DNA of 64,000 nt from Microbulbifer variabilis (GCF_020524905.1 NZ_JAIVKI010000002.1:372001-436000), one strand, 5' to 3'. Shown: positions 18,530 through 29,209, numbered from the stretch's first letter. Notes: generated by a model not told the origin, from the letters alone. Translations and numbers: made by a program.

Positions 18530-19215
18530 GGTAGCTTATCTCCCTGTGCTTGGTTATTGGTTTTTGGGGCTATGGGTGGGCCGTCGGGGCGAAAGTGCGT
18601 GAGAAAGGCCTCTGCCACCAGCAGGGGTTTGCCCCGCAGCCAAAATATTGAACGGCGCCCCCAGACGTTGTCACCCTCGTTGCAGAGCCCTTGAGCCTTC
18701 AAATCGGGGTTGCGGCGCAACTGATTGAACTCTATTTCACCGCGGCGAATCCCCGGTTCGCTGAAAAGCAGCTCCCCCAGGGGGCGGCTGTCCAGGCTGC
18801 GCAGGTTGCGGGACTTGCCCTGCAGGCTGCGCAGGGGCAGGACACTACGAGCGTAAACCCAGGGTTGGCCATAGCCCAGCAATAGAACCTCTCGCACCAG
18901 GGCGCGGCTGCGGCGATTTAAATTAAGTGCGCGGCACTCCTCGGCGCGGGGCAGTTGCCAGCTCTGACCGAGTACCCGCACGCTAAAGTCCCCTCTACTC
19001 AATTGCTTCAGGGCTGCGGTGAGCGAACCGGTGTACGCCAGCCACGGCATCAGGTTTTCCGGAGGCTGGGACTGCGCCGGTTCAAATGGCCGCCCCTGCC
19101 AATCGCCCGCAGGTACAAATGGAGATTGGTGCAACGATAACTCCGCAGTCTGCAAAAGGGGGCATTGTACCCTGCCCTCTGGCGGCTGGCGCCACCCCGT
19201 TGGATTTTTGCTCAC
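18526..19215 (-). CDS. ubiC: Chorismate--pyruvate lyase UbiC
   Basis: 229 aa, somewhat longer than the E. coli protein (165). It converts chorismate to 4-hydroxybenzoate plus pyruvate. Family signatures are [39 protein letters not shown] and [20 protein letters not shown] near the C-terminus. It starts with a GTG (19215) in the 65-bp spacer shared with the divergent symporter gene. Coupled to ubiA by overlap. The N-terminal 30 residues are not conserved and the start could be somewhat later. Confidence 0.9.
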   Translation of the reverse strand: MSKNPTGWRQPPEGRVQCPLLQTAELSLHQSPFVPAGDWQGRPFEPAQSQPPENLMPWLAYTGSLTAALKQLSRGDFSVRVLGQSWQLPRAEECRALNLNRRSRALVREVLLLGYGQPWVYARSVLPLRSLQGKSRNLRSLDSRPLGELLFSEPGIRRGEIEFNQLRRNPDLKAQGLCNEGDNVWGRRSIFWLRGKPLLVAEAFLTHFRPDGPPIAPKTNNQAQGDKLP

Positions 19216-19280
19216 CGAGGCGGCAATCGATATAGTGCTCCCTTTAATGAAAACAATGAATTTATAAAGAGAAGCTTGTT

Positions 19281-20600
19281 ATGGGGCTTACGACCAAAAT
19301 TCTTCTGGGGATGGTGGCGGGCATTGGCCTAGGGGTCTTGTTCAATTACTTGAATGCCAGCCAGTTGTTGGGAACCGGCGTTACTGAAGCCATCAACCTC
19401 TACCTGACCGAGGGGCTCTTCGATATCGTCGGCCGTATCTTTATTGCTTCGCTGAAATTGATGGTGGTACCACTGGTACTGGTATCCCTAATCAGCGGTG
19501 CCTGTGCCCTGTCGGAGGGTAGCCGGATCGGGCCGTTGGCGGGTAAAACGGTTCTTCTTTATTTGTTAACCACGGCGATTGCCATAACAGTGGCGCTGTG
19601 CCTGGCTCTGGTATTCCAGCCTGGAGTTGGTGTAAGTGAGGCTGCTGCGACGGTAAATTCTACTTTCCAGCCAAAGGAGTCTCCACCCCTTTCAGAAGTC
19701 CTGGTGAATATCTTCCCCACCAACCCGGTCGCGGCCATGGCCGAAGGTAACATGTTGCAGATTATCGTGTTTGCTTTGTTGATGGGCTATGCGATTTCCC
19801 GTTGTGGCGAACCGGGCCAGCGAATTGCAGCTTTCTTCAACGATATGAATACCGTTGTACTGCGCATGGTTGGAGTGCTGATGGTATTTGCACCCTATGG
19901 GGTATTTGCCCTTTTGGCGAAGACATTTGCGGATCTTGGATTCGGAGGGTTGGTGCAACTGGGTAAATACTTCCTGGTCGTTTTATCTGCTCTGCTAATC
20001 CATGCCCTGGGTGTTTACTCGATTCTCTTAAAGCTTTTAAGCGGCCTCAATCCGCTGGAGTTGTTAAAGAAAATGTGGTCCACCATGGTCTTCGCTTTCA
20101 GTACGGCTTCCTCAGCGGCTACCATCCCGGTAACCCTGTCGACGGTGGAAAAGCGTCTCGGTGTCGATAACAAGATCGCTGCTTTTACCATACCTCTTGG
20201 CGCCACTATTAACATGGATGGCACCGCGATTATGCAGGGGGTGGCTACGGTCTTTATCGCCCAGTTCTATGGAATTGAAATTGGCTTTACCGGCTATCTC
20301 ACCGTAATTCTGACGGCAACGCTGGCCTCCATTGGCACTGCGGGTGTGCCCGGCGTTGGTCTGATCATGCTTGGTATGGTGCTGCAGCAGGTGGGCCTGC
20401 CGCTGGAGGGTATCGCCATTATTATCGGCGTCGACCGTCTGTTGGATATGGTGCGCACCGCGGTGAATATCACCGGCGACGCGGTGGTGAGCAGCGTGGT
20501 GGCTAAGAGTGAGGGCGCACTGGATGAGGAGGTCTACTATGACTCCAATTACAACAGTGTAAATGCCAACGACCAGCAAAATACCATTGGCGCCCACTGA
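19281..20600 (+). CDS. Dicarboxylate/amino acid:cation symporter (DAACS family)
   Basis: 439 aa with about eight membrane helices and two re-entrant loops. The diagnostic features are the serine-rich loop STASSAATIPVT, the GATINMDGTAIMQG motif and LDMVRTAVNITGD near the C-terminus. It takes up glutamate, aspartate or C4-dicarboxylates with Na+ or H+; which one cannot be decided here. The ATG follows AGAGAAG. It ends 12 bp before the convergent recG stop. Confidence 0.93.
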   Translation: MGLTTKILLGMVAGIGLGVLFNYLNASQLLGTGVTEAINLYLTEGLFDIVGRIFIASLKLMVVPLVLVSLISGACALSEGSRIGPLAGKTVLLYLLTTAIAITVALCLALVFQPGVGVSEAAATVNSTFQPKESPPLSEVLVNIFPTNPVAAMAEGNMLQIIVFALLMGYAISRCGEPGQRIAAFFNDMNTVVLRMVGVLMVFAPYGVFALLAKTFADLGFGGLVQLGKYFLVVLSALLIHALGVYSILLKLLSGLNPLELLKKMWSTMVFAFSTASSAATIPVTLSTVEKRLGVDNKIAAFTIPLGATINMDGTAIMQGVATVFIAQFYGIEIGFTGYLTVILTATLASIGTAGVPGVGLIMLGMVLQQVGLPLEGIAIIIGVDRLLDMVRTAVNITGDAVVSSVVAKSEGALDEEVYYDSNYNSVNANDQQNTIGAH

Positions 20601-20612
20601 GGCGCCCAGCTA

Positions 20613-22715
20613 TCAAGCCTCGGCAAAGCGGGGCTTGTTCTGTAGCCAGCGTTTGATCAGCTGGCTGCGCATTTCCTGATTCAGTGCCGGAGATGCGGCG
20701 ATTTTTTGCACCTGCGGCAGCAGTTCCGCATCCCGCTGTAGGTCGGCGATACGGTGCTGGATTTCCCCGGTCTGGCGGGTGCCGAGTATTTCACCGGGGC
20801 CGCGCAGGCGCAGGTCCTCCTCCGCGATGGCGAAGCCATCGCTGTGCTGGCGCAGGGCCTGCAGACGTGCGCGGCCATTTTGTGATAGCGGAGTGCCGTA
20901 TAACAGTACACAGTGACTAGCTATAGAGCCGCGCCCCACCCGACCGCGCAGCTGGTGCAACTGGGCGAGGCCCAGGCGCTCGGGGTTTTCAATAATCATC
21001 AGGCTGGCATTGGGCACATCCACCCCGACCTCAATCACCGTGGTCGCCACCAACAAGTCCACCTCACCGGCTTTAAAGGCACTCATGACCTGCTCTTTCT
21101 GTTCCGGCTTTAAGCGCCCGTGTACCAGGGCTACGCGCGCACCATCGAGCATCTCGGCTAATTCCTCGGCGGTGGACTCCGCCGCCTGAGCCTGCAGGCT
21201 CTCGGACTCCTCAATCAGGGTGCAGACCCAGTAGGCCTGGCGCCCTTCAGCAATGGCATTGTGTACCCTTTCCATCACCTGGTCACGGCGGTCGCTGGAG
21301 ATTGCTACGGTGTTGATCGGCTGGCGCCCAGGGGGCAGCTCGTCAATGATGGAGCAATCCAGGTCGGCAAAGGCGGACATAGCCAGTGTGCGGGGTATCG
21401 GGGTGGCGGTCATGATCAACTGGTGTGGTTGCAGCCTGCCGGTGGCACCGCTGGCGGCGCCCTTCTCGCGCAACTCCAAACGCTGGCGCACCCCGAAGCG
21501 ATGTTGCTCGTCGATAATTACCAGCACCAGATTGTGGAACACCACCCCCTCCTGGAAGAGGGCGTGGGTGCCTACCACCAGTTGCGCTTCGCCACTGGCA
21601 ATTTTGCCCAACTGCTCGCGTCGCTCGGCGGCTTTTAAGCTGCCGGTGAGTTGCGCGACCTGAACACCGAGAGGTTCAAGCCAGTTGCAGAAATTGATTC
21701 TATGTTGTTCGGCGAGAATCTCAGTCGGTGCCATTACCACCACCTGAGCCCCAGCGCCGATGCCTTTGAGGGCGGCCATGGCGGCTACCAAAGTCTTGCC
21801 GGCGCCGACATCTCCCTGCAACAGGCGCATCATGGGGGTGTCCTGGGCGAGGTCTTCGGCGATCTCCTCGCAGACCCGCTGTTGTGCACCGGTGAGCGCA
21901 AATGGCAGGCGCGAAAGAAAATCCCTCTCCAGGGATTTGTTTACGGGCAGTGGCGGTGCTGCGACCCTGGCGCTGTTGCGCCGCAGCTCCAGCAGGCTCA
22001 AGTGGTGCGCGAGCAGTTCTTCCAATGCCAAGCGCTGCTGTGCGGGATGCGTGCCGGCGGCGAGCTGTTCCAGCTGGGTGCCGGCAGGGGGGGAGTGCAG
22101 ATAAATCAGGGCGTCACTCAGGGGATAACGCAGTGTTTTTGGCAATAACTCAGCGGGGAGCAGCTCGGTCACCGCTCCGTTTCGCAGCAGCGCCACTGCC
22201 TGCTGCATCAGGCCGCGCATACGCCCCTGGCTGACGCCTTCGGTCAGGGGGTAAACCGGCGTCAGGGTTTCCTCGGTAGTGGCGTTTTCACTGCCGACCA
22301 CCTCAGTTTCCGGGTGGTACAGCTCCAGGCCGGCGGCGCCGCGGCGTGCCTCGCCAAAGCAGCGCAGGCGCACACCGCGGGCAAATCGGTTTTTCTGTGC
22401 CGCAGAAAAGTGGAAAAAACGCAGGGTGATACTGCCGCTCATATCCTGCAGCTTCACCACCAGGCTGCGCCGGCGGCCGAAGACCACATCGGCTGCGGTC
22501 ACTTCGCCTTCAATAACGGCATCCATCCCGGCGGTGAGTCCGGCCACCGGCACGACTCGGGTACGATCCTGATAGCGCAGTGGCAGGTGGAACAACAGGT
22601 CCTGCAGGGAGTGGATGTGCAGTTTGGCCAGCACCTGGGCAAACTTGTCCCCTACCCCTTTGAGGTTGGTGACCGGCTGATCCCCAAGGCTGTTTATGGC
22701 TCGATCAGGTGACAC
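20613..22715 (-). CDS. recG: ATP-dependent DNA helicase RecG
   Basis: 700 aa, full length. The N-terminal wedge/OB domain begins with VTNLKGVGDKFA and LPLRYQDRTRV. The helicase core has Walker A LLQGDVGAGKT, the DEQH box in IIDEQHRFG, MTATPIPRT and the motif VI region LHQLRGRVGRG. RecG remodels stalled forks and Holliday junctions. It starts with GTG overlapping the end of oxyR by 22 nt; the alignment of VTNLKG near residue 16 supports this start. Confidence 0.97.
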   Translation of the reverse strand: MSPDRAINSLGDQPVTNLKGVGDKFAQVLAKLHIHSLQDLLFHLPLRYQDRTRVVPVAGLTAGMDAVIEGEVTAADVVFGRRRSLVVKLQDMSGSITLRFFHFSAAQKNRFARGVRLRCFGEARRGAAGLELYHPETEVVGSENATTEETLTPVYPLTEGVSQGRMRGLMQQAVALLRNGAVTELLPAELLPKTLRYPLSDALIYLHSPPAGTQLEQLAAGTHPAQQRLALEELLAHHLSLLELRRNSARVAAPPLPVNKSLERDFLSRLPFALTGAQQRVCEEIAEDLAQDTPMMRLLQGDVGAGKTLVAAMAALKGIGAGAQVVVMAPTEILAEQHRINFCNWLEPLGVQVAQLTGSLKAAERREQLGKIASGEAQLVVGTHALFQEGVVFHNLVLVIIDEQHRFGVRQRLELREKGAASGATGRLQPHQLIMTATPIPRTLAMSAFADLDCSIIDELPPGRQPINTVAISSDRRDQVMERVHNAIAEGRQAYWVCTLIEESESLQAQAAESTAEELAEMLDGARVALVHGRLKPEQKEQVMSAFKAGEVDLLVATTVIEVGVDVPNASLMIIENPERLGLAQLHQLRGRVGRGSIASHCVLLYGTPLSQNGRARLQALRQHSDGFAIAEEDLRLRGPGEILGTRQTGEIQHRIADLQRDAELLPQVQKIAASPALNQEMRSQLIKRWLQNKPRFAEA

Positions 22716-23617
22716 TGGCTGATGGCCTCACGCAATATATCGATAGCACGGTGGCGTGGAAAACTGGCGCGCCAGGCCAGGGCGACGGTACGACGGGGGC
22801 CGGGTGCCTTAAATGGGCGGGTCTCCAGCAGCCCGCTGGCATATTGCGAGGCGGTGGCAGCGGAGAATGGCAATACGGTGATGCCGAGCCCGGAAGCCAC
22901 CATGTGCCTCAGGGTTTCCAGCGAACTGCCATCGGCAGCTGTGCGAATACCGCCACCACCACTCTCCTTGTCCATAGTCACCTGCAGATGTGGGCAGGCT
23001 TCAAGCACCTGATCGCGGAAACAGTGGCCCTCCCCCAGCAGCAGCACATTATCTTTGGTGAGCTGCTCAGGATCTATGAATTCCTGTTGCGCAAGGGGAT
23101 GCCCCGCCGGCATCAAAACTACGAAGGGTTCGTCATAAAGTGGTTGGGTAACAACATCGGGTTCGGTGAATGGCAGCGCGATAATGATTGCATCCAACTC
23201 CCCCTTGCGCAGGCGCTGGCGCAGGGTGGCGGTATAACCTTCTTCGACATAGAGGGGCATGTCCGGGGCCAGGTGTTGCAGCTGCGGAATGAAATGCGGG
23301 AACAGATAGGGGCCTATGGTAAATATCGCCCCAACCGAAAGGGGGCTTGCCAGCTGGTCTTTACCGGCGCTGGCGATATCTTTAATAGCGGCGGATTGCT
23401 CCAACACCAGTTGGGCCTGGGCGACGATGCGCTCTCCCAGTGGCGTGGCCTGTACCCGGGTCTTGGAGCGCTCGAAGAGGGCTACCCCCAGCTCTTTCTC
23501 CAATTTTTTTACCGCGATAGACAGGGTCGGTTGGCTGACGAAGCAGCGTTCAGCAGCGCGGCCGAAATGCTGTTCCTGAGCGAGAGTGACTATGTAGCGC
23601 AGTTCATTGAGGGTCAT
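22694..23617 (-). CDS. oxyR: Hydrogen peroxide-responsive LysR-type regulator OxyR
   Basis: 307 aa. The N-terminal helix-turn-helix is of LysR type (FGRAAERCFVSQPTLSIAVKKLE). The redox pair is C199 and C208 in GEGHCFRDQVLEAC, the same numbering as in E. coli OxyR, so disulfide sensing of peroxide is expected. It is followed by recG with overlapping ends, an arrangement known from pseudomonads. The gene diverges from the GlsB-like gene across 189 bp. Confidence 0.95.
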   Translation of the reverse strand: MTLNELRYIVTLAQEQHFGRAAERCFVSQPTLSIAVKKLEKELGVALFERSKTRVQATPLGERIVAQAQLVLEQSAAIKDIASAGKDQLASPLSVGAIFTIGPYLFPHFIPQLQHLAPDMPLYVEEGYTATLRQRLRKGELDAIIIALPFTEPDVVTQPLYDEPFVVLMPAGHPLAQQEFIDPEQLTKDNVLLLGEGHCFRDQVLEACPHLQVTMDKESGGGGIRTAADGSSLETLRHMVASGLGITVLPFSAATASQYASGLLETRPFKAPGPRRTVALAWRASFPRHRAIDILREAISQCHLIEP

Positions 23618-23806
23618 GGTAAAGACAATTAAAGATTAGTGGTTGATAGGTATTATTCATAAATAATGGCTGCTGACCACTACTGAACTTCAAGCTGTCA
23701 TCTCAAGCACAAAGTTGGAAAAAATTACCAATTATGGAAGGGTATATGGGATTGAGGCGCAAAATTTTGCTATATCTTATGGGTGCCAACAGAATGGAGA
23801 AACGCC

Positions 23807-24067
23807 ATGGGAGTTTTATCCTGGATTATTCTCGGATTGATTGCCGGCGCCTTAGCGAAATGGATCATGCCAGGTAAAGATCCCGGTGGTTGGATAGTCA
23901 CAATGGTGATTGGCATCATTGGCGCCTTTATCGGTGGTTGGTTGGGCGCCCTGATTGGATTCGGTGGACCCGTGACCGGTTTCGGATTTGGCGACATAAT
24001 AACAGCCACCATTGGTGCGATTATCTTTCTCGCTGTCTACCGCTTACTCAAACGGCGCGGTAATTAG
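23807..24067 (+). CDS. GlsB/YeaQ/YmgE-family membrane protein
   Basis: 86 aa from the ATG at 23807 behind GGAG; the longer frame from 23783 would include the ribosome site. Three hydrophobic helices with glycine-rich stretches (ILGLIAGALAKWIMPG, IGIIGAFIGGWLG, ATIGAIIFLAVYRLL) are characteristic of the transglycosylase-associated family of small stress-induced inner-membrane proteins. The molecular role is not known. Confidence 0.9.
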   Translation: MGVLSWIILGLIAGALAKWIMPGKDPGGWIVTMVIGIIGAFIGGWLGALIGFGGPVTGFGFGDIITATIGAIIFLAVYRLLKRRGN

Positions 24068-24094
24068 TTCAATACCAGAGTGGCAGATGGAATG

Positions 24095-24116
24095 GCGAGG
24101 CGCGAAAGTGCCTCGC
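24095..24116 (+). terminator. Weak hairpin after the GlsB-like gene
   Basis: GCGAGGC and GCCTCGC arms with an 8-nt loop, 27 bp after the stop. The T tract is poor (ATCGTTATTC), so termination is uncertain. Confidence 0.4.
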
Positions 24117-24299
24117 ATCGTTATTCAAGGATGGTAAAGCCGCAATCGTTTGCGGATTATTTTTGGCGTACCGCATAAATGGCCAGAGAAAAAGGCTAGG
24201 GGTTCCCCAGGTAGGGTTTCTCCAGCGGGACGCAACAGCACAATATCAAGGGAATATGGCAATCGACGCTGTCCCAGACGCCCGATTGCCGGGAACTAT

Positions 24300-25184
24300 A
24301 TGACACAAAAAGAGAAGCTTTGGATCCTTGGGTGTGGCGACCTCGGGGCGCGTCTTGCGCTCAATATAGACCGCAAGCAATACAGCGTATACGGCATGCG
24401 GCGCAATCCACTTGTAGCCCTGGCGAGTAAGCGACGTGCAGATGCGGTCAATTGGCGCCGGGGGGATGCCACCAAGGTGGGGGATATCGAACGCCTTCTG
24501 GCGGATGGTGCCGATATTATCCTCGCTACATTTACCCCGGATGAACATACCCCAGGCGGTTATCAGCGCGCTTATGTCGAGACGGCTCGGGCGCTGAGCG
24601 AGGCTATTCCGCGCCTGCCAAAACCGCCGCGCATGGTGATTTGGGCGTCGTCCACCCGCGTGTATGGTCAGAGCGGCGATGATTTTCTCGATGAGCAGAC
24701 ACTCCCTGTGCCCAGCGGTTTTCAGGGGGAGGCACTGCTCGCGGCGGAGGATATTATTCATTCGGCGATACCGGGTGCCTGCATTGTACGTTTTGCCGGC
24801 ATCTATGGCCCCGGTCGCGATCGCCTGCTCTCCCAAGTACGTGCCGGTCGCTGTGCCCCACCCCAGCCTCCTCAGTTCAGTAACCGCATTCATGTGGATG
24901 ACTGCATTGGCTTTTTGCTGCACTTGGTTGAAAGGCATAAGCAGGGGTGGAAGCCGGAGCCACTGTATATTGGTGCTGACAGCAAGCCGGTGCCCATGTA
25001 TGAGCTGCAGCAATGGCTGGTGAAGGCAATGGGCTATACCAGTGCCCATCTGCGTGAGATTGTTCAGACCAGTGAGCGCCGCTCGAAGAAGCTCAGTAAC
25101 CAGCGCATGCTCGCCAGTGGCTATCAGCTTAAATATCCTGATTACAAAGTGGGCTACGGTGCATTATTGGAAGCGGAAGGCTAG
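24300..25184 (+). CDS. NAD(P)-binding SDR/epimerase-like protein
   Basis: 294 aa from the ATG at 24300 (GGGAA in front). The frame extends upstream to 24150, but that part has the look of non-coding sequence. The Rossmann motif is GCGDLG near the N-terminus, followed by VIWASSTRVYGQ and FAGIYGPGRDR, as in extended SDR proteins of the YeeZ type. Where active enzymes have YxxxK, this protein has SGFQGEALLAAE, so the usual catalytic Tyr-Lys pair is not evident. It may bind NAD without classical dehydrogenase chemistry. Confidence 0.75.
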   Translation: MTQKEKLWILGCGDLGARLALNIDRKQYSVYGMRRNPLVALASKRRADAVNWRRGDATKVGDIERLLADGADIILATFTPDEHTPGGYQRAYVETARALSEAIPRLPKPPRMVIWASSTRVYGQSGDDFLDEQTLPVPSGFQGEALLAAEDIIHSAIPGACIVRFAGIYGPGRDRLLSQVRAGRCAPPQPPQFSNRIHVDDCIGFLLHLVERHKQGWKPEPLYIGADSKPVPMYELQQWLVKAMGYTSAHLREIVQTSERRSKKLSNQRMLASGYQLKYPDYKVGYGALLEAEG

Positions 25185-25236
25185 TAGAAAGCTAAGAGTG
25201 GGAAATCTAGCTGAGAGAAAGTTAGAGTGTGAATGA

Positions 25237-25254
25237 GCCGGGCGTGTGCCCGGC
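25237..25254. repeat. Intergenic GC-rich palindrome (REP-like)
   Basis: A perfect 7-bp stem GCCGGGC gtgt GCCCGGC between two converging genes, followed by CCTACA and no T tract. It looks more like a dispersed REP-type palindrome than a terminator. Whether it recurs in the genome cannot be seen here. Confidence 0.45.
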
Positions 25255-25278
25255 CCTACAGTATGATGCTCTTCTGGG

Positions 25279-25662
25279 TTAGGGCACCATCACTCCTTCG
25301 GCTTCAAATTGCGCCCCAAGAGGCAGCTCTTTAACCACCACGGTGGCACGCGCCGGGTATGGCTCCTGGAAAAATTCTGTCATCACCTCATTTACCGCGG
25401 CAAAGTTGCTGCTGTCGGTGATGTAGAGGTTGAGCTTCACAATATGCTGAAGCGAGCCATCCGAGGCTTCACACACTGCCCCCAGGTTGCGGAAAACCTG
25501 GCGCGCCTCATCGACAAAACTGCCGGAAACCATTTCCTGGGTTTTGGGGTCCAGTCCTATCTGCCCAGACAGGTACACAGTATCGTTGACCTTTACCGCC
25601 TGGGAATAGGTGCCGGCTGCTTTGGGAGCCTTGTCTGTCTTGATAATCGCGCGGTTGGGCAT
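25279..25662 (-). CDS. RidA-family enamine/imine deaminase
   Basis: 127 aa from the ATG at 25662 behind GGAG; an in-frame ATG four codons upstream has no site of its own. Typical RidA motifs are AAGTYSQAV, LSGQIGLDP and YPARATVVVKELPLGA, with the substrate-binding arginine in PARATVVV. RidA hydrolyses reactive 2-aminoacrylate from PLP enzymes. Here it is downstream of spoT in the same direction, a neighbourhood common in gammaproteobacteria. Confidence 0.93.
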   Translation of the reverse strand: MPNRAIIKTDKAPKAAGTYSQAVKVNDTVYLSGQIGLDPKTQEMVSGSFVDEARQVFRNLGAVCEASDGSLQHIVKLNLYITDSSNFAAVNEVMTEFFQEPYPARATVVVKELPLGAQFEAEGVMVP

Positions 25663-25804
25663 TGGGCACTCCATTACTTATTGCTATTTGCAGAAAGCGG
25701 GTAAATATAGCGCGCTTTAATGGTGAATGGCAGCGACGCTATAGGCCTAGAAAAGTAAAAAACTTGTCGCTGTGATGCGATAACAATTATATCGCCAAGA
25801 TACC

Positions 25805-27922
25805 TCAGGGACGTGAGATGCGAATTACAGATGGCAGATTGCGCAGCCTTTTCATGACCCTCGCCAGATGAACACGGCCGCTTACTTCCAGAGTGAGAGA
25901 AATCACGCTGTTGTGGGCGTCCTTCTCGTCCACATTGATCTGCTCGATACTGGCGCCTTCTTCGGTAATACGTGTGGCCAGGCGCGCGATAATGCCGCGC
26001 TCAGACTCCACCTCCACCCGCACATCGCCGAGGAACTCCCCGCGTACATCTGGAGACCAGTTAACTGGCATCAGGTTTTCCGGGTGTTCACGGAATTCGT
26101 TGGTATTGCGGCAGGTATCCCGGTGTACCACCACGCCTTTGCCTGAGCTGATATGGCCGATAATGGTATCCCCCGGAATTGGCCGGCAGCAGCGTGCAAA
26201 ACTGATCATCATGCCCTCCTGGGCGTCGATGGTCAGTGGTGAGGATATGTTGCTCGCTTCTGCCTCTTCACTGTGGGCGGGAGCCAACAGTTTGGCTGCG
26301 GAGAAGGCTACCTTGTTGCCGAGGCCTATTTCCTCTAGCAGCTTCTCTAGGGTGGGGCACTTGGCTTCCTGTAATCCCTGTTCCAGTTGCTCAGGTGCCA
26401 GCTCCTCGAGGCGGGTATTAAATTTACCCAGGGCCTTTTCGAGCAGGCGTCGCCCCAGAGCGATGGAGTCGTGGTGGCGCTGGTGTTTGAGAAAGTGACG
26501 AATGGCACTGCGGGCCTTGGCGGTTACAACAAAATTGAGCCAGTTCGGATTTGGCTGGGCGTTTTTGCGGGTGAGAATCTCCACCTTCTGTCCACTGGCT
26601 AGCGGCTGAGACAGGGGCGCCAAGCGCTGGTTGATACGCACCGCCACACAGGAATTGCCGATATCCGTATGCACCGAGTAGGCGAAATCCACCGCAGTGG
26701 CACCGGCGGGCAGGTCGATAATCTGTCCTTTGGGGGTGAATACATAGACCTCGTCGGGGAAGAGATCTATTTTGACGTTCTCGATAAATTCCAGGGAGTC
26801 ACCGGCGCGCTGTTGCATTTCCAACAGGCCCTGCACCCAGCGGCGTGCACGCACCTGGCTGGTGCCGCCGGTGTTGATCACTTCATCACCAGAGGCTTTA
26901 TACAGCCAGTGGGCGGCGATGCCGCTGTTGGCCATCTCGTCCATTTCCTTGGTGCGAATTTGCACCTCAATGGGTACACCATGCATGCCCAATAGAACAG
27001 TGTGCAGGGACTGATATCCATTGGATTTGGGGATGGCAACATAATCCTTGAATTCGGAGATGACCGGCTTATACAGGCTGTGCATCACGCCCAGCACCCG
27101 ATAGCAGGTGTCCACACTGTCCACGATAATGCGGAAAGCATAGACATCCATAATCTCCTTAAAGGATTTCTTCTTGGCGCGCATCTTTTGGTAGATGCTG
27201 AACAGGTGTTTCTCGCGGCCGATCACCAGGGAGCTTATCCCCTCCCGCTGCAGGCGTAACTCTATGGCGTTCTGAATTTGCTCCAGTAATTCCTTGCGAT
27301 TGCCGCGCGCGGCTACCAGAGCGGCACGCAGTCGACTCGCGCGCAGTGGGTGGATCGCAAAAAAGGATCGGTCTTCAAATTCGATACGCACATCGTTCAT
27401 CCCCAGGCGATGGGCAATGGGTGCGTAGATTTCCAGGGTTTCGCGGGCAATGCGATGACGCTTTTGCGGCTTGAGAGCGCCGAGGGTGCGCATATTATGC
27501 AGGCGGTCGGCCAGTTTGACCAAAATCACGCGGATATCGCGCGCCATGGCCAGGGCCATTTTCTGGAAGTTTTCCGCCTGCTTTTCCGCAGCGCTGTCCG
27601 TTTCAAACTGGGTCAGCTTGGATACGCCATCGACAATATCGGCAACTTCGCTACCAAACTGCTCTACCAGAGCGGCTTTGGGGATGCCGGTGTCTTCGAT
27701 CACATCGTGGAGCATGGCCGCCGCGAGGCTCTCGTGATCCATATGCATGCCGGCGAGAATCGTGGCCACCGCCAGAGGGTGAGTCACGTAGGGCTCGCCG
27801 GAACGGCGCTGCTGACCGTCGTGTGCCTGTTCCGCGTAGAAATAGGCGCGACGGACTATCTGAATTTGCTCGGGAGGCAGATATGAGGAGAGGCGGTGGG
27901 CCAGACTATCGATGGTGTGCAA
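25805..27922 (-). CDS. spoT: Bifunctional (p)ppGpp synthetase/hydrolase SpoT
   Basis: 705 aa. The HD hydrolase domain (RRSGEPYVTHPLAVA and MLHDVIEDT) is intact. A RelA/SpoT synthetase domain (about 230-345), TGS domain (DLFPDEVYVFTPKGQIIDLP, about 390-450) and C-terminal ACT domain follow. The start is TTG at 27922: a stop lies just upstream in frame, and LHTIDSLAHRLSSYLP aligns with the start of E. coli SpoT. It follows gmk-rpoZ, the classic order, 55 bp after rpoZ. Confidence 0.96.
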   Translation of the reverse strand: MHTIDSLAHRLSSYLPPEQIQIVRRAYFYAEQAHDGQQRRSGEPYVTHPLAVATILAGMHMDHESLAAAMLHDVIEDTGIPKAALVEQFGSEVADIVDGVSKLTQFETDSAAEKQAENFQKMALAMARDIRVILVKLADRLHNMRTLGALKPQKRHRIARETLEIYAPIAHRLGMNDVRIEFEDRSFFAIHPLRASRLRAALVAARGNRKELLEQIQNAIELRLQREGISSLVIGREKHLFSIYQKMRAKKKSFKEIMDVYAFRIIVDSVDTCYRVLGVMHSLYKPVISEFKDYVAIPKSNGYQSLHTVLLGMHGVPIEVQIRTKEMDEMANSGIAAHWLYKASGDEVINTGGTSQVRARRWVQGLLEMQQRAGDSLEFIENVKIDLFPDEVYVFTPKGQIIDLPAGATAVDFAYSVHTDIGNSCVAVRINQRLAPLSQPLASGQKVEILTRKNAQPNPNWLNFVVTAKARSAIRHFLKHQRHHDSIALGRRLLEKALGKFNTRLEELAPEQLEQGLQEAKCPTLEKLLEEIGLGNKVAFSAAKLLAPAHSEEAEASNISSPLTIDAQEGMMISFARCCRPIPGDTIIGHISSGKGVVVHRDTCRNTNEFREHPENLMPVNWSPDVRGEFLGDVRVEVESERGIIARLATRITEEGASIEQINVDEKDAHNSVISLTLEVSGRVHLARVMKRLRNLPSVIRISRP

Positions 27923-27977
27923 TGCCGCGCGCGCCTCTCATATCTCTCATAAAACTCTGGGTCAGAACAGATCGAAA

Positions 27978-28241
27978 TCAGATTTCCTGGTCGGATAGGT
28001 AAGCCGGGGCGGCCATGGGCGCCGGGGCCACTTCGCGGTCAGGCTGATCGAGAATACTCGCATCTACCAGGCCTTCTTCGATTTCGCGTAAGGCGATAAC
28101 GGTGGGCTTGTCGTTCTCTTCTGGAACCATCGGATCGTGTCCGCCAGTAGCGATCTGGCGGGCGCGCTTGCTACCCACGATAACGAGTTCGAAGCGGTTG
28201 TCGACGTGCTCCAGGCAATCTTCAACGGTGATACGTGCCAT
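27978..28241 (-). CDS. rpoZ: RNA polymerase omega subunit RpoZ
   Basis: 87 aa. The start is the ATG at 28241 giving [20 protein letters not shown], the invariant omega N-terminus; the longer frame upstream is spurious. It includes [11 protein letters not shown] and [13 protein letters not shown]. Omega binds the C-terminal tail of beta' and, in E. coli, part of the ppGpp site, which fits the linkage to spoT. It lies between gmk and spoT. Confidence 0.97.
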   Translation of the reverse strand: MARITVEDCLEHVDNRFELVIVGSKRARQIATGGHDPMVPEENDKPTVIALREIEEGLVDASILDQPDREVAPAPMAAPAYLSDQEI

Positions 28242-28341
28242 AAACTTTCGGTTCCATTCACTGTGCCCAGAAGGGCGAATTCTGTTCGGGGGGCCGGTTA
28301 TTTTACCGGACCGCGGAGTGTACGCAATTCGATCAACCGGC

Positions 28342-28992
<651 letters not shown>

Positions 28993-29209
28993 TTATAACC
29001 GAAGCCGTTACCCGAGCGGTGACCGACAGTTGCGGAATCCCAAGGGGAAGGGCAGGGAGGAAAAGGCTAAACCCCGGCCGGAGTTGGGGGGTAAGTGTTG
29101 GGAGTTTCAGGAGGCGCTACAAACTGCCTCCCGAGCCCGGCCGGGATCGCCCAGCGGGAGATTGCTCGATCACCACCAACATCCTGCAATCGAGGTTCAC
29201 TCCTGGTTG

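Noticed and set aside
22709-23632. 307-codon frame opposite oxyR
   Set aside because: It is a long antisense shadow of oxyR; the minus-strand protein is unmistakable.
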